A stretch of DNA of 33,853 nucleotides from an uncultured Planctomycetota bacterium (GCA_900317365.1 ONGM01000229.1:1-33853), one strand, 5' to 3'. Positions 24,208-33,108 are shown, counted from the stretch's first letter. The notes: generated from the letters alone by a model not told the origin. Numbers and translations are program-made.

Positions 24208-24235
24208 TTTACAAGCGCCGCGTTTAGGATACAAT
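24208..24235 (+). promoter_or_regulatory. Sigma70-type promoter of tyrS
   Basis: TTTACA (24208-24213), a 16-base spacer and TACAAT (24230-24235). The predicted start near 24242 leaves a leader of about 95 bases; no T-box-type element is visible. Confidence 0.7.
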
Positions 24236-24337
24236 ACGCGGAAGCGCTCGCCGCGTTTGCGCGACGAGTCGGCGCCGATATGCGCATATCGAAAACTTGT
24301 CCGGAAGGAATGTTGGAAAAGAAAGCTGGAAAAGAAG

Positions 24338-25630
24338 ATGACCGTTAAATTTGACGTCGTTAAGGAGATGACTTGGCGCGGACTGTTGAATCAAACCACA
24401 GACGAGAATATCGGCGAGTTTCTCTCGACTCCGCGCACTCTGTACAACGGGTTTGATCCGACGGCGGATTCGTTGCACGTCGGGCACCTGGTCGCAATTA
24501 TGAATCTTCGACGGTTCCAACGCGCCGGACACAAGCCGATCGCGCTCGTCGGCGGCGCCACCGGAATGATCGGCGATCCGAGCGGACGAAGCTCCGAACG
24601 CAATCTTCTGACTGCGGATCAGATCCAGTACAACGTCGACTGCATTAAGAAGCAACTCGGACGCTTTATCAATTTCGACGACGCCGAGAATCCGGCGATT
24701 CTGGTCAATAATTACGACTGGACGAAGCAGTTCACGTACATCGATTTCCTCCGCGATATCGGCAAGATGTTCCAGATCAACGTCATGCTGGCGAAGGATT
24801 CCGTGAAGAGTCGTCTTGAAGGGGACGGCGGTCTGAGCTATACGGAATTCAGCTATATGCTTCTGCAATCGTACGACTTCGTTCATCTGTATAAGGAGTA
24901 CGGATGCGAACTCCAGATCGGCGGCAGCGATCAATGGGGGAACATCACGTCAGGCGTCGATCTTGCGCGTCGCATGCTCGACGGCGTGCAACTTTACGGG
25001 TTGACGAGCAAGCTCTTGTTGAAGAGCGACGGTACGAAGATGGGTAAGTCGACGTCGGGCGCGCTTTGGCTCGACGCGGAGAAGACGAGTCCGTACCAGT
25101 TCTATCAATACTGGATCAACGTCGACGACGCCGATATTGAGAACGCGTTCAAGTTCTTTACGGATCTGAACGAAGAGGAGGCGACGGCGCTCATTGCGGA
25201 GCATCGCGCGAATCTTGGCAAGCGCGTTTTGCAGAAGCAGGTTGCGACGGAGCTGACGCGGCTCGCGCACGGCGAGGAGGGGATTCAGGCGGCGCAGAAG
25301 GCGACGGATATCTTCTTCGGCGCGGAGATTAGCGCGCTTTCCGATAAGGAGTTGTCGTCGATTTTCGCCGACGCGCCCGGTTGCGAATTTTCGTTCGAGC
25401 AGCTTGATCATAGCGAAATCACGATTCTCGACGCGTTCGTTCAAACGGGACTCGCGAAGACGAAGAGCGACGCGCGCCGCACCGTCCAGCAAGGCGGCGC
25501 GTATATCAACAACGTTCAAGCGACGGATCCGAATCGCGTTATTACGTCGAACGATCTCGCGAGCGAGTCCGCGATCGTTCTTCGCAGCGGTAAGAAACGT
25601 TACGCCTTAATGAAATTTGTCGCCAAATAA
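24338..25630 (+). CDS. tyrS: Tyrosyl-tRNA synthetase
   Basis: The 430-residue class I synthetase attaches tyrosine to tRNA-Tyr. Present are the HIGH-type motif HVGH (47-50), GDPSGRSSER, the tyrosine-binding QIGGSDQWGNI, the KMSKS loop as KMGKS (234-238), and a C-terminal S4-type RNA-binding domain (about 360-430, TKSDARRTVQQGGAYINN). The ATG at 24338 follows GGAAAAGAAG; a frame opening upstream adds 70 arginine-rich residues covering the promoter and is rejected. It is a single-gene unit ending in a strong terminator. Confidence 0.98.
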   Translation: MTVKFDVVKEMTWRGLLNQTTDENIGEFLSTPRTLYNGFDPTADSLHVGHLVAIMNLRRFQRAGHKPIALVGGATGMIGDPSGRSSERNLLTADQIQYNVDCIKKQLGRFINFDDAENPAILVNNYDWTKQFTYIDFLRDIGKMFQINVMLAKDSVKSRLEGDGGLSYTEFSYMLLQSYDFVHLYKEYGCELQIGGSDQWGNITSGVDLARRMLDGVQLYGLTSKLLLKSDGTKMGKSTSGALWLDAEKTSPYQFYQYWINVDDADIENAFKFFTDLNEEEATALIAEHRANLGKRVLQKQVATELTRLAHGEEGIQAAQKATDIFFGAEISALSDKELSSIFADAPGCEFSFEQLDHSEITILDAFVQTGLAKTKSDARRTVQQGGAYINNVQATDPNRVITSNDLASESAIVLRSGKKRYALMKFVAK

Positions 25631-25699
25631 TCGGTTATTTGTCAACTGAACGTTCTATCTAACGCCGTAGACTTCGTTAGGAACGTCAAGAAGAAAACT

Positions 25700-25737
25700 C
25701 GGGCGACGCGCCGAACGCGTCGCCCGTCTCTTTTTAA
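25700..25737. terminator. Bidirectional terminator between tyrS and the GH36 gene
   Basis: A perfect 11-bp stem cgggcgacgcg/cgcgtcgcccg with loop ccgaa is followed on the plus strand by tctcttttt. On the minus strand it is followed by gagttttcttctt, so it probably serves the convergent GH36 gene too. Confidence 0.9.
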
Positions 25738-25776
25738 GTTTAGCTTTCCGTTACGATCGCTTTGTTTGACGTTCAA

Positions 25777-28365
25777 TCATCGAATCCGTTGGTATTCGAT
25801 AACGATCGCGGAGCCGCGCTGAGCGGACTCCAGACGGCGCTCTTGGAGTTCTTTCCCGGAGAGAACGACAGGCGCGTCGCCGTCGTAGGAGTTCGCTTTC
25901 ACGACGACGCGATATTGCGAGTCGGGATCGATTTGTCGGAGTTTCGCCTCAAATTGCGGGTAAGGCGAGTTAGGCTGGCGGAAGAAGTAGACGAGTCCGG
26001 CGTCGAGGTCAGGTCGGTGGAGTTGCCATGCGACGTCGTTCGTTTTTCCGGAGCCGGCGGGCGAGAGCGGGTAAAAATCGCCGTACCAGAATTTCTGATA
26101 GGCTTTCGCTTCGCGTACGGAGGCGACTGCGGCGTCGCGATCGTAGTCGGGCTCGAGGAAGTTGTACTGCATAATGGCGCCGGGATTTGCGGCGCTACGG
26201 AACGTATAGGGCGAAGGGTCCCACGAGACGCACGAGAAGAGCGGTAGAAAACGCGCGAGACCGAGCGTTTGCGCCTGATCCCATTCCGGATGACCGGGCC
26301 AGCAGCACGTGTCGGAGCGCCAGAGCGGAACGGAGATCGAGATCGTTTCGAGGTCGATTCTTCTTCCTCCGGAGGCGCAGTCGTCGATCCAGAGTCCGGG
26401 CTTTGAGGCGCGAATTCTGTTCCAGAGTTCGTAATGACCTTCGACGTACCGGATTTGCGTCATTCCGACCCGATTCTTCTCGTCGGCGTCGCGCCAATAT
26501 TGCCATGGATCGAGGTTGAAGTCGTTTCTGTAGACGTCGACGCCAAACTCTTGAATCCTTTTGACGAGCAGATCTCCGAGGAATTTTCGCGCTTCGGGGT
26601 CGTTGAGTTTGAATAATCCGCCGTTCGATCCGCCGAAGACGAATTCCGGATGTTCATTGGCGATATCCGTGCCGGCGGCGACGCGTTCCGGCTCGAACCA
26701 GAGAATGAATTTCAATCCCATCTCTTTGAGCGCGTTTCCCAGTTCTTCGACCCCGTTCGGGAAATTGTTCGGGTCGGAGCGCCAATTTCCGACGCCGTTG
26801 GGAAACCCGACGGGGAACCACGCGGCGTCGAACCAGTACGCCGTTCCACCGACGTCCTGCAATTTTCGCGCGGACTCGATTTGCGATTCCGCGCGCTCCC
26901 ATCCGGGTCGTTTGCGATAGTATCGATCGAAGCATTGGGCGACGATTTCCATTGGAATCGGCTTGCCGTCGATTTTCGGTACGTACTCGAACATGAGCAG
27001 GCGTCGGAAGAGGGCGTGAGACTGCAGCACGTCGCCGCGCCACGGCATAACGAGCGCTCGAGGCGAGCGAATCGTCTCGCCCGGTTTGAGAACGGTCGCG
27101 ATTTCCTCAAGACCGGCGCTAATCGTAACGCGAGAGCGACTTTCGTTGGCGTTTTTGAATGTGGCGTTCCATTGTCCGGACCATCCTAAAGCGACGAAAA
27201 GTCCTTCGCACGGCTCGTCTTCCGAGTATTCCCGCGAGGTTAAATTCCAGAACGGAAAAGCGCCGTTGGAAGGGCGTCCGCCGACCGGCGCGAGCGTTTT
27301 CGAGTCACCCGGTTTGAGAAGGTAGGAAATCGGCTTCCACGATTCCGCGTCGCAGGAGTCGCCTTTGAGCGTGCGCACCGCGAGCGGAGCGTTTTCATAC
27401 CCGTATTCGAAGTCGGAATCGAGCGCTTGCACGGCTTCGATCAGTCCGGAATCGGCGTCGCCGGCGTTCGTGAAATTCAGAACCCAGTCGGCGGCGGCGA
27501 ATTTCTCGAAGCGCCTCACCGTCGCGGAAACGACGAGAGACGACTTCGGATCCGTCCATGAATAGACGTCGACGAGAGGACTAGGAGACTCGACCGTTAG
27601 ACTCCAATTTTTCAGGAAATCGCGGGACGAGACGCCGTCGTATTTGAATGAGAACGGCGGATCGAGCGTGAAACGCGAGACGACTGCGGCGTCGGCGAGG
27701 TCGACGCGCTTTCCGGACGCGGTCGTTACGACCGGTTCGCACCAGTTCGCCTGATCGCAGGTCGGACCGTCTTCCGTCGTGTCGACGATGAGCGTGAACT
27801 CTTGGACCGGCGCGTCGAATGTGGCGGCGAGTTCGAACGCGGGATCGCCGCCTCGAATCGGCTCGGTCGGGGATTCGGCGACGACGCTTCCGTCGACGAG
27901 AACGGCGAAGCGCGCGGATCCGGCGATTTGACTCGACGCGATCCCGACCTTCGCCGAGAACGCGACGACCGGTTCCGGACAGACGACGCGCAGTCGGCTA
28001 TTCGCGTGGGTTCCGAGACCGCTTCGGTAGACGACTTTACCATTGCCGTCTGGAGTCGGGAAGGAGAACGGCTCGCCGAGACACGTCTCGTTTATGCGAA
28101 GACGACTGTAATCTTGCCTTTCTACGACGATGAGCGGCGCGTCCGGCGTCGGGGAAACATCGAAAGACGCGCCGCCGAAAGCGCTCTTAATCCATCTGCG
28201 CGTCAGTTCGATCTCGCTAGCCGACGGCATAACGTCGTCGTCGACGAGAACCGGCGCCCAGTCGTCGAACTTAGAATGATCCGGATCGAAGGGGGACTCG
28301 GCGAACGCGAGCGCGCCGAAGCCGACGACCGCGACGACGGCGGAAAATACGTATCGTTTCAGCAT
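25777..28365 (-). CDS. Secreted GH36-type alpha-galactosidase with NPCBM domain
   Basis: The 862-residue product has a signal peptide (cleavage near AFAES). An NPCBM-like carbohydrate-binding domain (about 75-205, YRSGLGTHANSRLRVV and ARFAVLVDGSVV) follows, then a beta-sandwich and a TIM-barrel of clan GH-D. The nucleophile candidate is D615 in VDVYRNDFN, and the acid/base candidate is D685 in WRSDT, the GH36 arrangement for retaining alpha-galactosidases. Other conserved blocks are WFDAAWF, LKFILWFEPERV and DDCASGGRRID. The C-terminal beta domain ends in ARG-poor IEYQRIR. It should cleave alpha-galactosides (raffinose-type, galactomannan) outside the cytoplasm; alpha-N-acetylgalactosaminidase activity is an alternative. 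AAGG precedes the ATG by nine bases, 37 bases after the membrane-protein gene. Confidence 0.88.
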   Translation of the reverse strand: MLKRYVFSAVVAVVGFGALAFAESPFDPDHSKFDDWAPVLVDDDVMPSASEIELTRRWIKSAFGGASFDVSPTPDAPLIVVERQDYSRLRINETCLGEPFSFPTPDGNGKVVYRSGLGTHANSRLRVVCPEPVVAFSAKVGIASSQIAGSARFAVLVDGSVVAESPTEPIRGGDPAFELAATFDAPVQEFTLIVDTTEDGPTCDQANWCEPVVTTASGKRVDLADAAVVSRFTLDPPFSFKYDGVSSRDFLKNWSLTVESPSPLVDVYSWTDPKSSLVVSATVRRFEKFAAADWVLNFTNAGDADSGLIEAVQALDSDFEYGYENAPLAVRTLKGDSCDAESWKPISYLLKPGDSKTLAPVGGRPSNGAFPFWNLTSREYSEDEPCEGLFVALGWSGQWNATFKNANESRSRVTISAGLEEIATVLKPGETIRSPRALVMPWRGDVLQSHALFRRLLMFEYVPKIDGKPIPMEIVAQCFDRYYRKRPGWERAESQIESARKLQDVGGTAYWFDAAWFPVGFPNGVGNWRSDPNNFPNGVEELGNALKEMGLKFILWFEPERVAAGTDIANEHPEFVFGGSNGGLFKLNDPEARKFLGDLLVKRIQEFGVDVYRNDFNLDPWQYWRDADEKNRVGMTQIRYVEGHYELWNRIRASKPGLWIDDCASGGRRIDLETISISVPLWRSDTCCWPGHPEWDQAQTLGLARFLPLFSCVSWDPSPYTFRSAANPGAIMQYNFLEPDYDRDAAVASVREAKAYQKFWYGDFYPLSPAGSGKTNDVAWQLHRPDLDAGLVYFFRQPNSPYPQFEAKLRQIDPDSQYRVVVKANSYDGDAPVVLSGKELQERRLESAQRGSAIVIEYQRIR

Positions 28366-28402
28366 AGCGTGGAACCTTTCGTTAAAGAACGGACTAGCGA
28401 GG

Positions 28403-29305
28403 TTAGCGACGTCGTTTTGTCGGATCGACTTTCGGCGCTTCGCGCGACAATGCGGGCTTCTTGCCGTCTTTAGGCGCGGCGGCTGGAGTCGGCTCTTGCG
28501 GGGGCGACGCTGGCGTCGCGTCAGGAGTCGCGGACTCGGTCGGGGTCTTCGGAACCGGCGCAGGCGTCGGCGTCGGCGCAGGCTGCTGATTCTGCGTCAA
28601 TGAGCGACGATTCTCTTGCCAAATCCATCCGTTGGGAGTCCAGCCTTTTTCCACAATGAGTCCGCGTCCGATTATCGCCGCGAACATAAAGATCAGGTAC
28701 ACGAGCAGAGCGCGCCCGAAATTGCAGTCGAAGAAAATGACCGCGCCGAACGCGCCGACCGCCGCGCACGGTATCAGGAACAAACACGCGAGAACCCCCG
28801 TGCCCCCTAGGAAGAAGATAAACGCCTCAAAGATCAACCATGAACCGCCGAAAACGAGCGCCGTAAAGAGCGCGTTTCGTCGACGTTCCGGCCCTTCCTG
28901 CATTTCCAAATCGTTTTCGTCCCGTATGAGCATGTACCCGACGTCGGCGATCGGAAACGCGATCGCAAATCCAAGGAGCGCCCCGACGATTAACGAGACC
29001 CAACCGTTGTGCGCAAGCCCGACGACGTACGTCAGCGCGAAAAATCCGAGCGCCGCGCAGATTCCCAGCGCCGTCTGCCCCCCTGTGAACGTGAAGCGCT
29101 TCTGCTCGATCGGCCGCGCGTCGTGTCCGAGCACCTTCTGGCGCTTGCCGTTGACGACCGCCTCGTCCGGCGCGTGAACGACCACCTGGATCTTCGGAAT
29201 TTCAATAATATGCCCGCACTTTGGGCACGGTCCCTTCTTTCCGGCAAACCGATCGTCGACTTCGAACGACGTCATGCATCCCGGGCAAATGACTCGAATC
29301 GCCAT
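28403..29305 (-). CDS. Zinc-ribbon (MJ0042-type) membrane protein with Pro/Ala-rich tail
   Basis: The 300-residue protein starts with a zinc ribbon, C7-x2-C10 and C27-x2-C30 (ICPGCMTSFEV...GPCPKCGHII), of the type frequent at the N-terminus of planctomycete membrane proteins. About five hydrophobic helices follow (about 77-225), with FFALTYVVGL, WLIFEAFIFFLGG and ALLVYLIFMFAAIIG. The C-terminal 70 residues are Pro/Ala/Thr-rich and basic at the end (TKRRR), probably cytoplasmic. The role is unknown; a membrane sensor is a guess. The GH36 gene follows by 37 bases and is probably co-transcribed from the promoter at 29371-29399. Confidence 0.8.
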   Translation of the reverse strand: MAIRVICPGCMTSFEVDDRFAGKKGPCPKCGHIIEIPKIQVVVHAPDEAVVNGKRQKVLGHDARPIEQKRFTFTGGQTALGICAALGFFALTYVVGLAHNGWVSLIVGALLGFAIAFPIADVGYMLIRDENDLEMQEGPERRRNALFTALVFGGSWLIFEAFIFFLGGTGVLACLFLIPCAAVGAFGAVIFFDCNFGRALLVYLIFMFAAIIGRGLIVEKGWTPNGWIWQENRRSLTQNQQPAPTPTPAPVPKTPTESATPDATPASPPQEPTPAAAPKDGKKPALSREAPKVDPTKRRR

Positions 29306-29370
29306 AATTCACTCCGTAAAGAATTCGCTCCGCATTTGCGGCGTTGCGCGCCCCTTTCGGCGCTTGCGAT

Positions 29371-29399
29371 ATTGTACATGATTTCCGCGAAATAATCAA
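29371..29399 (-). promoter_or_regulatory. Sigma70-type promoter for the membrane protein/GH36 operon
   Basis: On the minus strand TTGATT, a 17-base spacer and TACAAT, about 65 bases before the start codon at 29305. Confidence 0.65.
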
Positions 29400-29461
29400 A
29401 GATATTTTTACCTTGCCGGCTCGCTTTGCCAGTTCTTTCGCAAGAATACGCCTTTTTTTAC

Positions 29462-29489
29462 TTGACGCATTCGCGCGACTTAATACTCT
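29462..29489 (+). promoter_or_regulatory. Candidate promoter for mtnA
   Basis: TTGACG (29462-29467), a 16-base spacer and TACTCT (29484-29489). The -35 is near consensus and the -10 weak. It is divergent from the membrane-protein promoter 63 bases away. Confidence 0.4.
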
Positions 29490-29543
29490 AGTAGAATATT
29501 TATGCGCCGCGCGTCGGCGACTATTTGACAGGAGAAGAACGCG

Positions 29544-30731
29544 ATGCCCGAAGCCACGCCCCGTAAAACGCGCCCGATCACATGGAAAACGGACGCTTTG
29601 ACGTCGACAGCCGCGCCGCTCGACGAATTTTGCTACGGCGTTCTGGAAATTTTGGATCAAACTTTGCTTCCGACGACTTTTCAGCGTATTGAATGTCGCA
29701 CGGTCGAGTCCGTTTGGGAAGGAATCAAGAAATTGCGCGTTCGCGGCGCTCCTGCGATCGGCATAACGGCGGCGTTCGGCGTATGCGTCGGGCTTCAGAC
29801 GTGTTTCTTCGACGCGAGCGGCGCGCGGAGAATCCCGAGCGAAGACGAGTTCTTCCGCGTTCTCGACGAGACGGCGGCGCGGCTTGCGACGAGTCGACCG
29901 ACCGCCGTCAATTTGTTCTGGGCGCTCGACCGCATGACGGCGAAAGCGCGCGAACTGCGCGGAACGCGCGGCGTCGAAGAGATCGCCGTCGAACTCCTCG
30001 CGGAAGCGCGCGCCGTTTTCGAGGAAGACCTCGTTCTATGCCGAAAGATGGGTCAGTACGGCGCCGCGTACGTTCGCGACGGCGGAGGATACCTAACGCA
30101 CTGCAACGCCGGCGGACTCGCGACCGGAGAGTACGGCACCGCCCTCGCCGTCTTCTATTGGGCGCGCGAAGAGGAAAAGAAACGATTCCGCGTCTACGCC
30201 GACGAAACGCGACCGCTCTTGCAAGGCGCGCGACTGACCGCCTGGGAACTCATGCAGAACGGAATCGAAACGACTCTCATTTGCGACAATATGGCGGCGA
30301 CCGTCATGCGTCAAGGCAAGATAGACGCAATTTTCGTCGGCGCCGATCGCATCGCCGCGAACGGGGACGTCGCCAATAAGATCGGGACGTATTCCGTAGC
30401 GCTTTGCGCGCGCGCGCACGGCGTTCCGTTCTATGTCGTCGCGCCTCGTTCGACCTTTGATCTAACGCTCGCGACCGGCGCCGAGATCCCGATTGAAGAG
30501 CGCGATCCCGACGAAGTGCGATCATGGTTTGGAACGCAAACGGCGCCGACCGAAGTCGACGTTTATAACCCGGCGTTCGACGTGACTCCGGCGGAACTGA
30601 TCGCCGGTATTGTTACGGAGAACGGAACGATCGAGCGACCGAACGCCGAGACGATCGCCGAGGTCGTGGGAAAGAACCGGCTCGTCGCAGACGTTCTCGC
30701 CGAGCGACGAACCGACGATGCTCGAGGATAA
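29544..30731 (+). CDS. mtnA: S-methyl-5-thioribose-1-phosphate isomerase
   Basis: The 395 residues belong to the MtnA/eIF2B-alpha family; MtnA converts methylthioribose-1-phosphate to methylthioribulose-1-phosphate in methionine salvage. Signatures are RVRGAPAIG (67-73), THCNAGGLAT with catalytic C187, ETRPLLQGARLTAWEL, and GADRIAANGDVANKIGTY with catalytic D268. Spacing of the two catalytic residues fits the family. AGGAG lies nine bases before the ATG. The C-terminus past VTENG is about 35 residues longer than the family core. No other mtn gene is in the window. Confidence 0.95.
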   Translation: MPEATPRKTRPITWKTDALTSTAAPLDEFCYGVLEILDQTLLPTTFQRIECRTVESVWEGIKKLRVRGAPAIGITAAFGVCVGLQTCFFDASGARRIPSEDEFFRVLDETAARLATSRPTAVNLFWALDRMTAKARELRGTRGVEEIAVELLAEARAVFEEDLVLCRKMGQYGAAYVRDGGGYLTHCNAGGLATGEYGTALAVFYWAREEEKKRFRVYADETRPLLQGARLTAWELMQNGIETTLICDNMAATVMRQGKIDAIFVGADRIAANGDVANKIGTYSVALCARAHGVPFYVVAPRSTFDLTLATGAEIPIEERDPDEVRSWFGTQTAPTEVDVYNPAFDVTPAELIAGIVTENGTIERPNAETIAEVVGKNRLVADVLAERRTDDARG

Positions 30732-30894
30732 TCCTCGCGCAATCCTCGCGGCGGGCGGACTCTACCTGAGAGATTTGGAATTTTTCATCAACGGCGTCGA
30801 ATAAGAACGCCGATAAGCGTATGACGCCGTCCGTCGGTTTGCGACTCGGAACTAACGGCGGATGTGATTGGCGACGAAAGGCGCAGTGGACATT

Positions 30895-31689
30895 ATGGCA
30901 AAAACGGCGAATTTTCAAACGTACGACGAATTGGACGTCCAGTTCCTCTATCCGAACAACTGGACGGCGCTAACGCAGACGTTGGATCGCGGAACCTATA
31001 TGATTACGGTTGACAGTCCCGAGGGAAGCTTCTGGACGCTCGCGATTTACCCGAAAGGCGTCGATTTGGACAACGCCGCGCAAGAGCTCCTCGCGACCTT
31101 GAAGGTGGAATACCAGGAGGTTGAAGAGCATGAAGTTTGCCGGTACGTGGCGGATCGCGAACTTTCCGGTTACGAGATCAATTTCTACTATCTCGACATG
31201 GTTTGCGAAGTGCGCGCGTTGAAATATGAGGACGACGAGCGCGGTTACGTGATCTTCTGGCAGACGTGCGATCGACTGGCTCTGACGGACGAGGCGTTTT
31301 CGCAGACGGACGTGCTCAACGTCATGACGCACTCCCTTATAACGAACATCACGGGTCAAGATCTTGATCTTTGGGAAGACGCGTTGGAGGACACGCGCAC
31401 GGAGGAGGAGATTCGTGAAGAGGAGGATCGCGAGGAGCGTCTGCGCATCTTCCGAAACGCGCGTATGAAGGAGAACGCGGAGCGCGAAAGTCGCGGCGAG
31501 GCGCCTTTGGAAGCCGACGGGTTCCGCACGCTCCGTTTGAAGACGCGCGACGGCGATCAAGACGACTACGACGACGATTCGCAAGACGGGCTTGATCGTT
31601 TCAATTGGCGCCGCGACGCCGACGGTTGCGAGGTGAGTTGCGATTCCGAGGACGATTTGGACGACGGATTCGACGAATTTGCCCGGTAG
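30895..31689 (+). CDS. Conserved protein with acidic C-terminal tail
   Basis: The 264-residue product begins at the ATG at 30895 (MAKTANF); an in-frame TTG at 30868 is less likely. The N-terminal 150 residues (NFQTYDELDVQFLYPNNWTAL, SPEGSFWTLAIYPKG, EINFYYLDMVCEVRA) look like a compact alpha/beta domain of the PsbP/DUF1795 type with the YP..W pattern; I recall close relatives only in planctomycetes. The second half is very acidic and charged (EEEIREEEDREERLRIFRNARM, then Asp-rich repeats DDYDDDSQDG and DDLDDGFDEF). No signal peptide or membrane segment is visible. Function unknown. It sits between mtnA and the Sir2 gene on the same strand, with 63 bases to the latter. Confidence 0.75.
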   Translation: MAKTANFQTYDELDVQFLYPNNWTALTQTLDRGTYMITVDSPEGSFWTLAIYPKGVDLDNAAQELLATLKVEYQEVEEHEVCRYVADRELSGYEINFYYLDMVCEVRALKYEDDERGYVIFWQTCDRLALTDEAFSQTDVLNVMTHSLITNITGQDLDLWEDALEDTRTEEEIREEEDREERLRIFRNARMKENAERESRGEAPLEADGFRTLRLKTRDGDQDDYDDDSQDGLDRFNWRRDADGCEVSCDSEDDLDDGFDEFAR

Positions 31690-31707
31690 AATATTTGTTC
31701 CGACAGA

Positions 31708-31739
31708 GAATTTACCGGTGGAATTTACCGGTGGAATTT
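31708..31739. repeat. 13-bp tandem repeat upstream of the Sir2 gene
   Basis: gaatttaccggtg occurs twice in tandem (31708-31720, 31721-31733) and a third copy begins with gaattt (31734-31739). It ends 13 bases before the start codon, with the ribosome site just after it. Confidence 0.85.
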
Positions 31740-31752
31740 GCGAGGCGGCGCG

Positions 31753-32544
31753 ATGAAAACGTATCGTTTTGACGATCCCGCGTTTACTTTAGAGGAGCGC
31801 GAAGAGGCGATTCGCGCGCTTGCGGAGCGATTTCGCGCGGCTTCGACGATCGTCTTCTTAACGGGCGCAGGCGCGTCGACGGAGAGCGGTATTCCCGACT
31901 TTCGCTCGCCGACGGGGATATACGCGACGGCGTCGGCGTCCCTTTTTGAAATTGATCGTTTCTACGAGGATCCGGAGGCGTTTTATCGGGAGTACGCGCC
32001 GTTCTATCGCAAGATGCGCGAAGCGAAGCCGAACGCCGGGCACAAGGCGATCGCGGACCTTGAGCGTCGCGGCGGCAAGCGCGTCGAGGTCGTTACGCAG
32101 AACATTGACGGGTTGCACGCGCGCGCGGGTTCGAGCGCGACGTGGGAGGTTCACGGCACGATTCGAACGGCGACGTGCGTCGCGTGCGGTCGTCGGCGCG
32201 AAGAGTCGGAATTCTCCGCCGACGTTATGTCGGGTCGCGCGCCGCGTTGCGAGTGCGGCGGCGTTTTCAAACCGGACGTTACGTTCTTTGGCGAGGAGTT
32301 GCCAGCGCAGGCGTTCGCCGGCGCGCAGAGGGCGATGTGGGAAGCGAAATTATTGGTGATTGCCGGAACGTCGTTGCAGGTCTATCCGGCGGCGGGACTC
32401 CCGCGCGAATGCGACGCCGGAACGCCCTTTGTCATTATCAACGCGACGCCGACCGATCTTGATTTTCAGTCGTCTCTTGTTTATCGCGCTAAAATAGGCG
32501 AGGTTCTTCCCGCCGCCGTTTCCGCCGCGCTTGGCGTTGAGTAG
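31753..32544 (+). CDS. cobB: Sir2-family NAD-dependent protein deacylase
   Basis: The 263-residue sirtuin removes acyl groups from lysines using NAD+. The Rossmann part has GAGAS (38-42), GIPDFRSPTG and TQNIDGLH (115-122). The catalytic base is H134 in HGT. The zinc ribbon is complete (C142, C145, C166, C168). GVFKPDVTFFGE and AGTSLQVYPAAGLP follow. The start at 31753 has GAGG seven bases upstream; a TTG five codons earlier is less likely. No GNAT or acyl-CoA synthetase gene lies beside it. The CobB name rests on family only; deacetylase versus desuccinylase cannot be decided. Confidence 0.95.
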   Translation: MKTYRFDDPAFTLEEREEAIRALAERFRAASTIVFLTGAGASTESGIPDFRSPTGIYATASASLFEIDRFYEDPEAFYREYAPFYRKMREAKPNAGHKAIADLERRGGKRVEVVTQNIDGLHARAGSSATWEVHGTIRTATCVACGRRREESEFSADVMSGRAPRCECGGVFKPDVTFFGEELPAQAFAGAQRAMWEAKLLVIAGTSLQVYPAAGLPRECDAGTPFVIINATPTDLDFQSSLVYRAKIGEVLPAAVSAALGVE

Positions 32545-32636
32545 CGTCTATAGCGCGTTTTTGAGCGTCTGCGCTAAAATCTCATTGCGCGAAGCGAGGG
32601 AAGTAGGCGTCTGTAGTCGACTGGCAAGGCGGCGCT

Positions 32637-32864
32637 ATGCTTTCCGCGAAGCTAAGCGAAAAAAGTCAAAATAACGTTGCGTTCGCAACGACGCTAAAAC
32701 CAAGCGAAGAAGGACGCATAGAAGGGCGCGTGGAAGGACGCGAAGAAGAAAAACGCGCAATAGCTCAGAGAATGGCGAAAAAAGGCTTTACGCTCGAGCA
32801 GATTGCAGTTTTAATCGACGCCGACCTTGCCGCAGTGGAATCATGGTTGTCGACAAACGAATAA
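32637..32864 (+). pseudogene. Rpn-family (PD-(D/E)XK recombination-promoting nuclease) C-terminal fragment
   Basis: The 75-residue frame ends in EGRIEGRVEGREEEKRAIAQRMAKKGFTLEQIAVLIDADLAAVESWL, read in pieces. This is the Glu/Arg-rich coiled tail plus small helical domain found at the C-terminus of Rpn/transposase_31 nucleases. The nuclease domain is missing; the first 25 residues are unrelated. It may be a remnant or a stand-alone tail peptide. A 28-base piece (32742-32769) recurs at 33081-33108. Confidence 0.65.
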
Positions 32865-32966
32865 TCCTACGACGTCGCGTTGGCGTTTTACATTGAAACG
32901 TCAACGCGCCGAGCCGTTTTCTATCTCTATAGGAAGCGACGTACGAGCGGCGCGCAAATAGGATAT

Positions 32967-33108
32967 GCCATGAGCGAGTTGTTTGCCAGTTACATTGAGG
33001 CGGAAGCGGGCAAAGTCGCCCAGAATCTCGCCCAGAATATCGTCGCTACTAGTCGCAACGAGTGGGAAGGGAAAGGGCGCGAAGAAGAAAAACGCGCAAC
33101 AGCTCAGA
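32967..33108 (+). pseudogene. Second Rpn-type C-terminal tail remnant
   Basis: The frame starting MSELFASYIEAEAGKVAQNL and ending GREEEKRATAQ resembles the helical tail of Rpn-type nucleases. Its last 28 bases (33081-33108) match 32742-32769 at 27 of 28 positions. It stops abruptly at 33108, where sequence homologous to the hydrolase pseudogene begins, and the frame then runs on only a few codons into antisense hydrolase DNA. Confidence 0.6.

Noticed and set aside
24128..24337. A 70-residue N-terminal extension of tyrosyl-tRNA synthetase
   Set aside because: It is Arg-rich, contains the promoter, and the ATG at 24338 gives the normal protein length with a ribosome site.
24242..24337. Possible T-box or riboswitch in the tyrS leader
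   Set aside because: The leader is under 100 bases, with no T-box sequence, specifier stem or terminator.
23080..25663. Near-complementary words cgttagataggaacg and cgttctatctaacg on either side of tyrS and the secreted-protein gene
   Set aside because: A match of this length with one gap is expected by chance in a window of this size.
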